Counted from the stretch's first letter, positions 54,388 to 64,000 are shown. The stretch is DNA of 64,000 nucleotides from Pseudomonadota bacterium (GCA_018814305.1 JAHJAA010000046.1:1-64000), one strand, 5' to 3'. Made by a program: numbers and translations. Notes: generated from the sequence alone by a model not told the origin.

Positions 54388-54987
54388 AAAATCGGCGAAG
54401 TCCTTGAGGATCATTTCAGCGATAGTCATCTTAATCCGGGAGCGGGGTCGACCGGTGGCGGCATGGATTTCTTGCTCAAGACCCGCCAGTTCTCGGTAGA
54501 GGGGGGTCCGGTCCACCTCTGGGAGAGGTTGGGGGGGGTGGGGGATTTCCTGACAGCGGAAACAGCCAGGAAACCGGATCGATTGGCCATCGGGCCGGGT
54601 TATCTGCGATGGGACCCCATGCATCCGGCAGATCATCAGCCGGTATCGGTAGAGGATGCAGCGTCCGCTTTCATTCAAGGGGCACATGACCACCGGTCGC
54701 TGCCCCTTTTCCAGTTGGGCATCACAGGCCTTGCCATAGGCAGTTGCCCGCTCGCGAACCTCGCGCTGACGTTCAGGGGGCAACTCCCTCAACCCCCTCT
54801 GCAGATACCACCATTCAACCACCGTATGGTGCTGAAAATAACTGTCGCAACAGTTATCCGGGCAACCGTCACAAGTGAAGTTTAAGATCTGGGCCACCCG
54901 ATCATAGGCCGCCTCCATTCTGGCATAGAGCTCCGCCAGCCGAGCGACCAGCTCGGTTTCTTCTTTGCTATCCAAACGGGACCTCAC
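54385..54987 (-). CDS. YkgJ-like cysteine-cluster protein
   Basis: A 200-residue soluble protein rich in Cys. An early CDGCPDNCCDSYF cluster, a middle CPLNESGRCILYRYRLMICRMHG and a late GCFRCQEI match the zinc- or iron-sulfur-binding YkgJ family layout. The N-terminal helix and C-terminal helix are Glu/Arg-rich. The start codon is a GTG that overlaps the stop of the preceding lipoprotein gene (GTGA), which fixes it and shows translational coupling. The exact function is unknown; metal or oxygen sensing has been suggested for such proteins. Confidence 0.75.
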   Translation of the reverse strand: MRSRLDSKEETELVARLAELYARMEAAYDRVAQILNFTCDGCPDNCCDSYFQHHTVVEWWYLQRGLRELPPERQREVRERATAYGKACDAQLEKGQRPVVMCPLNESGRCILYRYRLMICRMHGVPSQITRPDGQSIRFPGCFRCQEIPHPPQPLPEVDRTPLYRELAGLEQEIHAATGRPRSRIKMTIAEMILKDFADF

Positions 54988-56048
54988 AGGGAAAGGTCTT
55001 CCCCAAATTTCACAGAAGAGAGATCAATCTTAAAGTTGGAACTTTTCGGTGGATCATAAATCGTCGGGTTATCCGGGGCCGGTCCCAAAGGACGAGCCGA
55101 GTCCTCAGCGCTATAGAGCGGTGTCCAATTACTCACCACCACATAAGTCGGGGTCAGCAGGGACCCATCGGTATCAAAGCGCAGGATATAACGGGCCGGC
55201 TCAGGGTTGTCCGGATCACTGCCCCCCACCTGCTGGCCGTTATCCACCTCCACATAGAGCGACCAAGTGTTGGCCAGACCGCCGGTCAAGGGATCACTGC
55301 TATCCAGATCTTCCTTCACGAAGAAAAGATTGACGGTATGAGAAAACCCGAAACTGTCATCAATGATAAAAGATCGAGTAAGATTATAGGAAGTAGCCTC
55401 GGTGGAGGTGAATGTTGCCTCCACCGGAAGTGACCAACGGGGATCAAGATTCTGGATCAATTTATAGATATGGTTTGCAGCAGCATGGGCTTCCAAGTGG
55501 TAATCACGAATAACTTCGGCAAAATGGGCCTCCGCCACCAATTGAGTGACCAGGATCTTTGCCATGGTTTGATCGGCGATAAAATCATCCAGACTGGTAT
55601 CCGCCTCAAATTCAGCCACCGGGCGATCGAAGTCAATACTCATTCCGATGGCAGCGGTCCGAACCGACTCGGAAATTTCAATACCATTCGCTGGATTATT
55701 ATCCTTATCCAGGGTCTGGAGAAAACGGAGTCGATTACTCACCGAGGGATGACTGACCCCATCTGCACCCAGGACAAGCTCAAAAGGTGAAACTATCGCC
55801 TGCCCGACTGATACACCAAGTTCAATATCGCCGATCCGAAATGTAACCGACTCATTTTCCCGATAGCGAAATTGTCCCTGATCGTTGGTCCGACCGGAAT
55901 GAGAAGGGGAGGTATAGGAGAGATTTTTCACCGGCGCATCCAGAAAAACCCCAAAATGATCCCGGGAAGAATCATCCGAACCACCACCACAGCCCATGGC
56001 CGTTAGGCCAGAAAAGAGGACCACCAGATAATAAAATCGTCTTCGCAT
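54984..56048 (-). CDS. lipoprotein with G-x-F-x-Y beta domain, function unknown
   Basis: A 354-residue lipoprotein. The signal peptide ends in the lipobox AMGC (C20) followed by GGGSDDSS. The segment FLDAPVKNLSYTSPSHSGRTNDQGQFRYRENESVTFRIGDIELG is a beta-sandwich motif I have seen in many Desulfobacterota exported proteins. A mostly helical middle (HFAEVIRDYHLEAHAAANHIY) and a beta-rich C-terminus (about 200-354) follow. No enzyme motif is visible. ATG 56048 is preferred, with AAGGTG upstream; a GTG at 56057 is also in frame. It is the first gene of a two-gene unit. Confidence 0.72.
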   Translation of the reverse strand: MRRRFYYLVVLFSGLTAMGCGGGSDDSSRDHFGVFLDAPVKNLSYTSPSHSGRTNDQGQFRYRENESVTFRIGDIELGVSVGQAIVSPFELVLGADGVSHPSVSNRLRFLQTLDKDNNPANGIEISESVRTAAIGMSIDFDRPVAEFEADTSLDDFIADQTMAKILVTQLVAEAHFAEVIRDYHLEAHAAANHIYKLIQNLDPRWSLPVEATFTSTEATSYNLTRSFIIDDSFGFSHTVNLFFVKEDLDSSDPLTGGLANTWSLYVEVDNGQQVGGSDPDNPEPARYILRFDTDGSLLTPTYVVVSNWTPLYSAEDSARPLGPAPDNPTIYDPPKSSNFKIDLSSVKFGEDLSL

Positions 56049-56269
56049 AGTGTTCACACCTTAATCCAAACATGAAGAATGGGTAACGATAAAATTGACT
56101 CACTCTCATTCTTCGGAAGATACTCACTTCTTCTCAAGAAAAAATCCATTTATTTAAAAACTTCTTAGGGAAATTACTGGATTTTTACTATAATTTTTTC
56201 ACAATGAAGCAGAGGTTCAGGTTTCCCTTAACCGGGAAATATCATACTAAAGAAGCTTTGGAGGGTACT

Positions 56270-59200
56270 ATGAAGAAATTATACACAATCGGGCTTGCCA
56301 TGCTCATGGTCACCTCGTTGTCCGCCTGTGGCGGAGGAGGGGGGGGATCCTCGTCGACGACCAGCACTACCGCCGGCGGCTCAACCACCACAACGAGCTC
56401 CACCACCACCACGTTAACTCCGATTGCCGATGCTGGACCAGACCGAACCGGGGTCACCGCCCAAAACACCTCCAGCCCCGATACCCAGGAAATCCTCTTC
56501 CTGGATGGTTCGGCTAGTACCGCCACCGAAGTCTCCTGGACCGTTACCTCAAATCCCACCTCGGCTCAAGCCACCCTGACCTCTACCAACACCCCGGTTA
56601 CCGGTTTCTATGCCGATACCCCCGGTGATTATGTCTTGACCCTGCAGGTGGGCAACGGATCCGGGCTCTCCGATACCGATACCGTGACCGTTAAACTCAT
56701 TGACGATATGGATGGAGACGGATTGGAAGACAGCGCCGATCTGGACAAGGACGGCGACGGTTTTCTGAATTCCGATGATCTGTTCCCCACCAACAAGGCC
56801 GCCCATTACGACACCAACAATGACGGGATCAGCAACTACGCGACAACCGACGTTGATGGCGATGGAACCAGTGATATCAATGATGACTTTCCCCTCGACG
56901 CCACTCGAACGACCTACAGCTCCTACAGTGAAACCACCGAAACTTCGGCCTCCAACAGCAATGACGGAATCACGGTCTCAGAGAATGCCGGCACCGTGCC
57001 ACGAAAAATTACCGGAGCCATTTCCGCCACCGGCAATATCGTGGATATCGATTATTACAAGATCACCTTCAATACCACCGGACGCTTTTCCGTGGTCCTG
57101 ACCGGTGCCACCACAGCAATGAGCCCCTCAATTGCCGTCATGGACATCACCGGCACCCCGGTCAATACGACCTCGGGCAATATGCCGCTGCAGGGTGGCA
57201 TGGCAGCCATTTCCATTGCCATCGCCGCAACCGGTGATTATTACCTGAGCGCCCTGGACACCTCCGGTTCCAGCTCTACTGACTGGACCTATACCATCAA
57301 GATCTTCCCGGATGAAGATCTTGATGGGGTTCCCGATGATCTTGAAAAGGCCATCGACGCCAACCACCTCACTGCGGATAGTGACGGCGACTCCATCCCT
57401 GATTTTATCGAAATTAACCAGGCCATCAACAACTGGTCGAATTACAAGGATGGCGACAGTGATGGACTCCCCTGCTGGTGGGACCTTGACTCGGATGGTG
57501 ACGGGATCGCAGATGCCGTCGAATATATCACCAAGGATGACCGTCCCGATCTCACCACTACCGAACTAGCCGCCTTAAACGATGTGGATGACGACGGAGT
57601 CCCCAATTTCCTCGACACCGACAGTGACGGCAACGGGGTCAGCGACGCCAGTGAGGTCGGTAGCAACCCAACCAACCCGGACGATACGGATCAAGACCAG
57701 ATTCCCGATTTTCTGGATACCGATGACGATGGCGATGGTCTGCTGGATGTCAACGAAATCTCCAGTGGCCGGCTAACCCCCATGGATCCGGCCGAAACCG
57801 CAACCGCAGAGCAGGCCGGGGCGGTAAAGTCCATCGCTTCACTCTACAACAGCACCCTCAAAGTCGATAATCTGGCCCAATCCGGCAACTCGGTCGCCAT
57901 TAAAGGGTACAATCTGCCAACGACAACCTCGGGGACCTGGATTATCCTGCGCGGCACCAACGCCGTCATGAATATCCGGCCAACCAGCGCAGCAACCGAC
58001 AGTCTTGACTTCACCTGGCCCGATGATATCTCCAGTGGCCAGATCGAGGTCCTGGTCGCTTCCAGCGGGACCCATACCAATTCTATCCCGGTCATGATCC
58101 CGGCGAGCACCGCACCGATTCTTACCGGGGTAAGTATTGATGCCTATTACGGCCAAGTGACCCTCACCGGTGAAAACCTGGACGATGACCTGACCATCCA
58201 CCTGACCGGAGCCGACACCACAGCCTATGGCAGTTCCGGATCGGTAACCTTTTACATGCCATACGGCGCTGTCCGAGGAGAGGCCTACGTCACCAGCAGC
58301 GGCGGTGACTCCAATATGATCTGGCTGGATCTGGCCAGGAACCTCTATGGTTCCATTACAGAGCCCTCCGGCTCCTCGGTGGATCTCACCACTCTGGATG
58401 TCTCCTGGTCCATGGACCCCAATGATGAAACCAATCCCGACAGTTCCGGCAATTTTACCACCACCGCCGATCTCACCGGCCCCACCGTGATCACCGCTTT
58501 GGTTGAAGACACCAGTGCTGCCAATTACAGTTATGCCGTGTTTCTGGAGGCCCTAGCCCTGCCTGGAGATTACTCCGTTACCCTCAACAGCTTTAACACT
58601 GCAGTCGCCCTTACCTGGGACGGCCTTGGGGTACAGGGGCTAGTCGATGACGGCTCCCTTGATGATGCCCGGACCATGATCGAAGGCCTCGCTGATGTGG
58701 TCGACCTTGGGACACTCCTCGAAACCAAACTGGCCGCTGATCCCTTTATTCTCTCCAAGAGTGATTCAACGATTAATAGCGCCAAGGAAAAAGCAATCCT
58801 GGCGGCAGCAAACGCCATGCAGTCGGCGCTCAATAGTGGCAGTCTGACGGCCCGCTCTTACCGGAGCCTCAGCTACAGGGCTGCCCAGGCCGCCACCGTC
58901 ACCCCCTCGGGCAAGGTTGACGATCTCCAGGTTATCGAGCGGAGCGGTACCGGGAATATCAATATTATCAACGATACCCAGCTCTACGTTTCTGCCAAGG
59001 TCACAGCAGAAGACGGCACCGTCCTGCAACCCCATATTACCGGTCTTTCCGGCATGGCTGGTCCCCAGGGTTGGGGTCTGCTGTTCTGGGCTTCCACAAC
59101 GGAACTCCAGCAACCTAAAGGGCAGAACTGCACCGTTCAGATCATCACCCCGGGAACCGATCGGGAATATGAGCCCCAGATCGGTTCTTCGGCAAATTAC

Positions 59201-60643
59201 ACGGTCTTCAAATGGCTGGCCTTCCGAACCGTCATTGAGCGGGTTATCTGGCCACCCATTTCATCAATCCTATCAATCGGGATCGATCCCGGTACCCTGG
59301 CCAGTATTGTCATGAACAATGTCACCAATGTCTACGATATTGTTGATAATTTTCAAAACGGAAACTGGGGGGACGGCACCAAAGGGCTGTTCTCCGCAAT
59401 CTTAAGTGACGTGGCCAGTGTACCTCCTGGTCCGATCACCAAGGCCTTGGCCGTACAATACGGTGAGGATCTGGCCGAACGGGTGCTGGCCAAAATGGCA
59501 GCCAAAATCGGCGCCAAACTGGTGCCGGGAATTGGGCAAATCTCTCTGGCCTATGAAGTTGCCGGTCACCTGAGTAACGGGATCAATGCAGCGGTGGCCT
59601 TCTCCGATCTGATCGGTACGGACACAGTGATTGAATACAAGGTCGAATTCCCTTTGCAGATCGATGAAGTTATCCCCTCTAAAGTCAAACCGGACGGCAA
59701 AGATAAGAAGTTTCAAATCAAGGGTGTGGGCTTCTCGGATATTACCCGAGGCTGGCTCAGCAAAACCACCCTGAGGCCGGAGATCACCTTCACCGATAAT
59801 AAGGGCTATACCACGACCATGAAGCCCGACTTCACCAATGCCAACGGAACCCAGATGACGGTGACCGTTCCTGGCTGGTTCCTGGATGAATATACCGAAG
59901 GGCCGCTTGATGTGAGCGTCCATCACCCCACCGACCAGGCCGGTTCGGTGACGACCAAGAATGATGCGGTCACCATCGTCACCAAGGTGGAAATCTCTTC
60001 GATTTCTCCCGATTCAGGCGGAGTCGGCACCCCGGCCACCGTCTATGGTGCCGGCTTCAGCAATATCATCTCGGACAACGAGGTCCAGATCGGTTCGGCC
60101 ACAGCCCTGATCAGTAGTGCCTCAGACAGCGCTCTGGATGTGGTCATCCCGACCTCCCTAACCACCGGCACCTATCAGGTTAAGGCCCGCAGCCGTTTTG
60201 ATGGGATCTGGTCTGATTGGTCAAACACCGTGAGCTATGAGGTGATCGAGGGCGAGATCCAGATCACCGTCTCGGATAACGGTGGTGCCAAGGATGACGC
60301 CTTTGCCCTCTACGTGGATGGGCTCTACAAAGGCACCATGTATGCGACCAACAGCGACTACACCGATATATACACCATGAGCCTTTCCCCTGGCCCCCAT
60401 ACCGCCATGCTGGTCGGGGTGGAGGCACCGGACAGTGTCGGCACTTACTCCATCAGCTTCAGCGGAGTCACTGGGGTTCAAGGCGATTCCACCAGCGGAA
60501 GCGACCTGGTACCCGGGGTAAGGAAATATTACACCTTTACCGTAAGTGTCGGCTCGACAACTTCAGCGTTCAAGGTGCATCCAGCTCCCTATAAACCGAA
60601 GGTCCTTGATCCAGAAACCATGCTGATGCGCAAGGCCCGATAA
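56270..60643 (+). CDS. giant lipoprotein with calcium-type TSP3 repeats, PPC-like and IPT/TIG domains
   Basis: A 1457-residue surface lipoprotein. A signal peptide leads to the lipobox LSAC (about residue 20), then a Gly/Ser and Thr-rich linker (about 21-48) and a PKD-like domain (about 50-150). Asp-rich DxDxDG repeats of the thrombospondin type-3 kind lie at about 150-220 and 360-510, with a PPC-like beta domain between. IPT/TIG-like segments (IDAYYGQVTLTGENL; SSISPDSGGVGTPATVYGAGF) are in the middle and near the C-terminus. A likely adhesin or matrix protein that binds calcium. GGAGG lies before ATG 56270. The frame is open upstream but not needed. Confidence 0.85.
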   Translation: MKKLYTIGLAMLMVTSLSACGGGGGGSSSTTSTTAGGSTTTTSSTTTTLTPIADAGPDRTGVTAQNTSSPDTQEILFLDGSASTATEVSWTVTSNPTSAQATLTSTNTPVTGFYADTPGDYVLTLQVGNGSGLSDTDTVTVKLIDDMDGDGLEDSADLDKDGDGFLNSDDLFPTNKAAHYDTNNDGISNYATTDVDGDGTSDINDDFPLDATRTTYSSYSETTETSASNSNDGITVSENAGTVPRKITGAISATGNIVDIDYYKITFNTTGRFSVVLTGATTAMSPSIAVMDITGTPVNTTSGNMPLQGGMAAISIAIAATGDYYLSALDTSGSSSTDWTYTIKIFPDEDLDGVPDDLEKAIDANHLTADSDGDSIPDFIEINQAINNWSNYKDGDSDGLPCWWDLDSDGDGIADAVEYITKDDRPDLTTTELAALNDVDDDGVPNFLDTDSDGNGVSDASEVGSNPTNPDDTDQDQIPDFLDTDDDGDGLLDVNEISSGRLTPMDPAETATAEQAGAVKSIASLYNSTLKVDNLAQSGNSVAIKGYNLPTTTSGTWIILRGTNAVMNIRPTSAATDSLDFTWPDDISSGQIEVLVASSGTHTNSIPVMIPASTAPILTGVSIDAYYGQVTLTGENLDDDLTIHLTGADTTAYGSSGSVTFYMPYGAVRGEAYVTSSGGDSNMIWLDLARNLYGSITEPSGSSVDLTTLDVSWSMDPNDETNPDSSGNFTTTADLTGPTVITALVEDTSAANYSYAVFLEALALPGDYSVTLNSFNTAVALTWDGLGVQGLVDDGSLDDARTMIEGLADVVDLGTLLETKLAADPFILSKSDSTINSAKEKAILAAANAMQSALNSGSLTARSYRSLSYRAAQAATVTPSGKVDDLQVIERSGTGNINIINDTQLYVSAKVTAEDGTVLQPHITGLSGMAGPQGWGLLFWASTTELQQPKGQNCTVQIITPGTDREYEPQIGSSANYTVFKWLAFRTVIERVIWPPISSILSIGIDPGTLASIVMNNVTNVYDIVDNFQNGNWGDGTKGLFSAILSDVASVPPGPITKALAVQYGEDLAERVLAKMAAKIGAKLVPGIGQISLAYEVAGHLSNGINAAVAFSDLIGTDTVIEYKVEFPLQIDEVIPSKVKPDGKDKKFQIKGVGFSDITRGWLSKTTLRPEITFTDNKGYTTTMKPDFTNANGTQMTVTVPGWFLDEYTEGPLDVSVHHPTDQAGSVTTKNDAVTIVTKVEISSISPDSGGVGTPATVYGAGFSNIISDNEVQIGSATALISSASDSALDVVIPTSLTTGTYQVKARSRFDGIWSDWSNTVSYEVIEGEIQITVSDNGGAKDDAFALYVDGLYKGTMYATNSDYTDIYTMSLSPGPHTAMLVGVEAPDSVGTYSISFSGVTGVQGDSTSGSDLVPGVRKYYTFTVSVGSTTSAFKVHPAPYKPKVLDPETMLMRKAR

Positions 60644-60659
60644 ACCTCAACCAACCCAT

Positions 60660-60704
60660 AAAAAAAGACCCGGGTCCCTTTTCATGAGGGATCCGGGTCT
60701 TTTA
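60660..60704. terminator. bidirectional Rho-independent terminator
   Basis: GACCCGGGTCCC (60667-60678) and GGGATCCGGGTC (60688-60699) form a 12-bp stem with one mismatch, flanked by an A run (60660-60666) and a T run (60700-60703). It can therefore stop both the giant lipoprotein gene and the leftward gene at 60.8 kb. Confidence 0.88.
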
Positions 60705-60832
60705 TGTTTACTTATCCTTTAAAGGAGATAGAGCGTTGTAAAACGCACCTTGAAGGCAGAAGGAAATTTTTCCCGAACGGGCTTGAAGCAACAAAGGCGG
60801 CCTCCGAACAGCAACGAAAGGCCAGTTCCAGA

Positions 60833-61264
60833 TCAATCCCCTTTGCCGGTGAAAATATATCTCCCCTCGGCATCCTGCCCAATAAGCCCTTTATTTATCC
60901 CCCATCGCATTGCACGTTGCATTACCTTCCGGCGTTTCCAGTCGGCGAGGTCGGTGTTGCCGCCAAGTGCCGTGACCCGTTGTAGTCTAATCAGATCACA
61001 AAAGAGCAAAACTGCCACGGCCAAGGTAATGCCTCCCGCCAGAACGAGGGGCATGCTCAACTCGGGGAACTCCTCTTTAAACCTATAGGCAAGAACGACA
61101 CATCCCAAACCCATAATGACCAGAGATACCCCGACCGCGCCATAATAGATCATTCTGTGCTGCGGACTGTCATGACACCCCGCCCCAGCCAGGGGTCCCC
61201 GGGTCGCATGATAACGACGGCCAATTCCTTCATACCACACCCGAATTACATCTTTATCATCCAT
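60833..61264 (-). CDS. small two-helix membrane protein, unknown
   Basis: A 143-residue protein. Two transmembrane helices lie at about 38-60 (MIYYGAVGVSLVIMGLGCVVLAY) and 70-92 (MPLVLAGGITLAVAVLLFCDL). The N-terminal part (WYEGIGRRYHATRGPLAGAGCHDS) and the basic C-terminus (KRRKVMQRAMRWGINKGL) face the same side. I know no family. The start has only a weak ribosome binding site. The frame has normal protein composition and a terminator on its 3' side, so I consider it real. Confidence 0.6.
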   Translation of the reverse strand: MDDKDVIRVWYEGIGRRYHATRGPLAGAGCHDSPQHRMIYYGAVGVSLVIMGLGCVVLAYRFKEEFPELSMPLVLAGGITLAVAVLLFCDLIRLQRVTALGGNTDLADWKRRKVMQRAMRWGINKGLIGQDAEGRYIFTGKGD

Positions 61265-61665
61265 TCCAAGTCACCCATATCCTTTTCCCAAAAGACCTAC
61301 CCTAATATTTGGTCTTTCGTGATACTTTTCGAAAGAAAAATGCATGGGCACCAAGCCCTCATTTCCATAGCTTTTCTTAGGGAGTGTTTTATAATAACAT
61401 CCCCCAAATAACAAACACACCCTTTCGATTCACCACCTTCATCCTTAGTTAAACTACCCTGGTCTTCGTTATACTTCCTTGACTATACGTTAATTTTCGA
61501 ATAAAAGAAGAGGTTCGCGGGAGTCTCATCAACTCATGACCGGCTCGATGGTTATCAGCTTCATTAACCTGAAGGTGATCCACCTTTCCCGACGCCATCA
61601 TCACCAATTTAACCAATAGAGGTTTCGTCGGAGCACGGCTGTTAATCTAGCCCCTCCCTTTTCCC
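61265..61665. other. divergent intergenic region in front of the DEAD-box gene
   Basis: 401 bases with no gene. It must hold the promoters of the small membrane protein (leftward) and of the helicase. Several short hairpins are possible in the part next to the helicase (for example GGTGATCCACC near 61574). Long leaders are common before cold-shock DEAD-box genes, but I see no defined element. Confidence 0.45.
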
Positions 61666-63192
61666 ATGGTAAGAAAATTCCTAAAATTCATCCGAAGCGG
61701 CCTGAAAAAATTTTCAGGCTCGTCCCACCCTCAGCACGAAGAATCTGTCCGTACATTGGACGCAATCCCCGATAATGCTCAGCCTGAAACTTCCCAAAAG
61801 AAACGTAGACGTCGTAAGAAAAAAACGTCTTCTGAGCCTTCAGCGGTACTCATTGCCCCGCTTGTTAAAGAAAAATGGGACCTCTCTGAGTTTGAAGTAA
61901 CTCCAGCCGAGGGTAAGGCGCGTTTTCATGATTTCAACCTGCCCCATGAAATCATGCATGCCATTTCTGATATGGGTTTTGAATACTGCACTCCGATCCA
62001 GGCAGAGTCCCTCCCCGTAACCCTTGAAGGGAATGATGCCATCGGCCAGGCCCAAACCGGAACGGGTAAAACCGCCGCCTTTCTGATAACAATCCTCACC
62101 GACCTTATCCGGAACAGACATCAAAACCAACGCCCCAACGGAAAACCACATTCATTGATTCTTGCTCCAACCAGGGAACTGGTCATCCAGATTGCCAAGG
62201 ATGCCGATGCCCTTTCCCGTTATGCCAATATCAATGTCGTATCGGTCTACGGTGGCATTGACTATCAAAAACAACAAAACCAGATCATTGATAAAACCGT
62301 GGATATGGTTGTAGCCACCCCCGGGCGCCTCCTGGATTTTATCGGACAAAGAATACTCAACCTTGACCAAGTCAAATTTCTGGTCATTGACGAGGCGGAC
62401 CGCATGCTTGACATGGGATTTATTCCCGATGTCAGAAAAATCGTCAATTCCACTCCCCATAAAGATAAACGCCAAACCATGATGTTCAGCGCCACCATCA
62501 CCTCTGACGTCAGTCATCTCGCTTCCCAGTGGACAAAAAAACCGGTCATTTTTGAAATTAAACCGGAACAGGTCACGGTTGATACTGTTCAACAGGTGGT
62601 CTATTTAACCACGGCTAAAGAAAAATATACCTTGTTGTACAACACCATCATGAACAACAACCTGGAAAGGGTGATGGTTTTTACCAACCGTAAGGATGAA
62701 ACCCGCCGTTTAACCGAACGCCTCAAGAGAAACGAAATCAGCTGTGAAATGATCTCCGGAGATGTCTCCCAGAACAAAAGGATCAGTACCCTGGAAGATT
62801 TCAGAAACGGCAAAATTCGCATTCTGGTTGCAACAGATGTGGCAGGCCGAGGGATCCATATCGATGGCGTCACCCATGTTATCAACTATACCCTGCCCTA
62901 TGAACCGGAAGATTATGTCCATCGTATCGGCCGAACCGGCCGGGCCGGTGCCAGTGGAACATCAATCAGTTTTGCCTGCGAGGAAGGGGCCTTTTATATC
63001 CCTGAGATAGAAGCATATATCGGGGCGAAACTCCCCTGTGTTACCCCGGATGCGGATCTTTTAGTAGACCCCCCCAGAGGTACAGGAAAACCGGAAAAAG
63101 AGCCCTTCCGCTCTCCCAAGGGTGGTTCTTGGAAAAATCAAACTCCGGGCCGGCGTCGTCCATCAAGGCCCGCCCACCCCAGAGGGCGGTAA
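61666..63192 (+). CDS. DEAD-box RNA helicase
   Basis: A 508-residue ATP-dependent RNA helicase of the RhlB/RhlE group. After a basic, disordered N-terminus (about 1-75, KKRRRRKKK), the core has the Q motif ([13 protein letters not shown]), [33 protein letters not shown], and motif [12 protein letters not shown]. The C-terminal tail is Arg/Pro/Gly-rich. It remodels mRNA or ribosome intermediates, often in the cold. The ATG at 61666 has no clear ribosome binding site. ComF follows 48 bases later. Confidence 0.93.
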   Translation: MVRKFLKFIRSGLKKFSGSSHPQHEESVRTLDAIPDNAQPETSQKKRRRRKKKTSSEPSAVLIAPLVKEKWDLSEFEVTPAEGKARFHDFNLPHEIMHAISDMGFEYCTPIQAESLPVTLEGNDAIGQAQTGTGKTAAFLITILTDLIRNRHQNQRPNGKPHSLILAPTRELVIQIAKDADALSRYANINVVSVYGGIDYQKQQNQIIDKTVDMVVATPGRLLDFIGQRILNLDQVKFLVIDEADRMLDMGFIPDVRKIVNSTPHKDKRQTMMFSATITSDVSHLASQWTKKPVIFEIKPEQVTVDTVQQVVYLTTAKEKYTLLYNTIMNNNLERVMVFTNRKDETRRLTERLKRNEISCEMISGDVSQNKRISTLEDFRNGKIRILVATDVAGRGIHIDGVTHVINYTLPYEPEDYVHRIGRTGRAGASGTSISFACEEGAFYIPEIEAYIGAKLPCVTPDADLLVDPPRGTGKPEKEPFRSPKGGSWKNQTPGRRRPSRPAHPRGR

Positions 63193-63240
63193 TCGATTTT
63201 TTTATTACCGCTCTTTTTGGGAATAACTCGGACTGTTCCG

Positions 63241-63981
63241 ATGAAATTCAGCCCGCTTTTCACCGAACTTTTCAATACCCTGATCAATCTGATTTATCCG
63301 CCTTTCTGCCTTTTCTGTGAAGTGCCTCTCCCGTCGAACGCTCAACTGATGCTTTGCTCGACGTGTCTTTCCCTGGTCAAAATAGTGACAGAGCCCCTCT
63401 GTCTTTGTTGTGGACACCCCTTTACAAAGTATGGAGGTGCCAGCCACCTATGTGGTACCTGCCTCTCATCTCCTCCATTTTTTGATCAGGCCCGCGCCCT
63501 GTTTCTCTATGAAGACCCGATCAAAACAATTATCCACAAGTTTAAATACAATGATCAGGCCGCCGGTTTAAAGATCGCTCCCTATTCTATGGCACAGTGT
63601 AACCACCTTTCCGGCCTTATCAATCCAGATATTATTATCCCCGTACCTGTTCATAAAAATCGTTTGCGAAAAAGAGGATTTAATCAATCCGTTCGTCTTG
63701 CTCAAATATTTTATCCCACGAGTATCCATAAGATTAACACCACAACTCTAATCAGGGCTGTTGACTCGGCCCCCCAAACATCTCTCAGTGGTATGGCACG
63801 ACGAACGAATCTTAAAAATGCCTTTCTGATTCGAAATGGGGATGAATTATCTGCCAAAAAAATAGTTTTGGTGGATGATGTATTCACCACCGGCACAACA
63901 GTGAATGAATGTGCCAAACTCCTTAAGAAAAACGGAGCCGCAGAGGTCAAGGTCTTGACGCTGGCCAGGGTCAAAGACTAA
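63241..63981 (+). CDS. ComF-family phosphoribosyltransferase-like protein
   Basis: A 246-residue protein. The N-terminal zinc-ribbon pairs (CLFCEVP, LCSTC, CLCCGHPF, CGTC) are typical of ComF/GntX. The C-terminal domain carries the PRPP-binding motif KKIVLVDDVFTTGTTVNECA. In competent bacteria ComF helps import single-stranded DNA; in others the role is unknown. It has an upstream in-frame TTG, but the ATG at 63241 is nearer the family start. The gene is complete before the right edge. Confidence 0.9.
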   Translation: MKFSPLFTELFNTLINLIYPPFCLFCEVPLPSNAQLMLCSTCLSLVKIVTEPLCLCCGHPFTKYGGASHLCGTCLSSPPFFDQARALFLYEDPIKTIIHKFKYNDQAAGLKIAPYSMAQCNHLSGLINPDIIIPVPVHKNRLRKRGFNQSVRLAQIFYPTSIHKINTTTLIRAVDSAPQTSLSGMARRTNLKNAFLIRNGDELSAKKIVLVDDVFTTGTTVNECAKLLKKNGAAEVKVLTLARVKD

Positions 63982-64000
63982 CCATTTTGACCCCTTTACT

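Noticed and set aside
56700-57770. Repeated GAY-rich units, considered as a DNA repeat or CRISPR-like array
   Set aside because: They are in-frame DxDxDG protein repeats (TSP3-like) of variable spacing, not identical DNA repeats with unique spacers.

Overview
The window looks like chromosomal, origin-proximal DNA of a strictly anaerobic or microaerophobic bacterium of the Desulfobacterota (formerly Deltaproteobacteria), most likely near the Desulfobulbia. This is inferred from the gene families: two-iron superoxide reductase, rubrerythrin, rubredoxin, FprA-type flavodiiron protein, DVU0772-, DVU0298- and Sfum_1244-type proteins, a DUF3786 iron-sulfur protein, an isolated F0 gene group, and lipoproteins with Gly/Ser/Thr-rich linkers. 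I see no transposase, prophage, CRISPR array, rRNA or tRNA.

Layout. 0.3-4.2 kb (minus): a large lipoprotein and an omptin-like barrel. 4.6-11.4 kb (plus): an oxygen-defence island (small helical protein, peroxiredoxin, rubredoxin, DVU0772-like protein, rubrerythrin, superoxide reductase, ferritin, flavodiiron protein, DUF3786, HEAT-repeat protein). It is preceded by a -24/-12 (sigma54) promoter and two palindromes TGTCTCA-N13-(T/C)GAGACA. 11.5-22.0 kb (minus): a continuous block of glycosyltransferases, UDP-glucuronate decarboxylase, an Sfum_1244-type protein, a DUF3108 protein, a CHASE2 cyclase, an SH3 protein, an M48 peptidase and a FadL-type barrel. 22.0-23.2 kb has no intact gene and ends in two perfect parS sites in front of parAB. 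25-33.4 kb (plus): pyrK-pyrD, an HAD nucleotidase, hemL, atpZ-atpI-atpB-atpE, a nucleoside phosphorylase and rimO. 33.4-38.2 kb (minus): HU/IHF, an rluB-type gene, a small unknown gene, ubiD with a small partner, and yjbQ. 38.5-41.4 kb (plus): siroheme synthase, ccsA-type gene, hemA. 41.9-47.1 kb (plus): rpmH-rnpA-yidD-yidC-jag-mnmE. 47.3-52.9 kb (plus): cNMP/HDOD regulator, hpt, bioA and a beta-propeller lipoprotein. 53.2-54.2 kb (plus): a DUF4920/PepSY pair bracketed by a 12-bp inverted repeat. 54.4-56.0 kb (minus): a cysteine-cluster protein and a lipoprotein. 56.3-60.6 kb (plus): a 1457-residue multidomain lipoprotein. 60.8-64.0 kb: a small membrane protein (minus), then a DEAD-box helicase and a ComF protein (plus).

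How the genes work together. The 4.6-11.4 kb genes form a nearly complete route for detoxifying O2, superoxide and peroxide, with rubredoxin as the likely electron carrier and ferritin for iron storage. The parAB/parS locus and the rpmH-to-mnmE block are classic origin neighbours, here separated by about 18 kb of pyrimidine, tetrapyrrole and ATP-synthase genes. hemL, hemA, the siroheme synthase and the ccsA-type gene together cover early tetrapyrrole, siroheme and cytochrome c functions. The CHASE2 cyclase and the cNMP-binding HDOD protein could be the two ends of one cyclic-nucleotide circuit. The most distinctive signals are the sigma54-type control region of the oxygen-defence island, the compound palindromic elements in several intergenic gaps, the CxC rubredoxin, and the ATP-synthase c subunit with a signal-peptide-like N-terminus.
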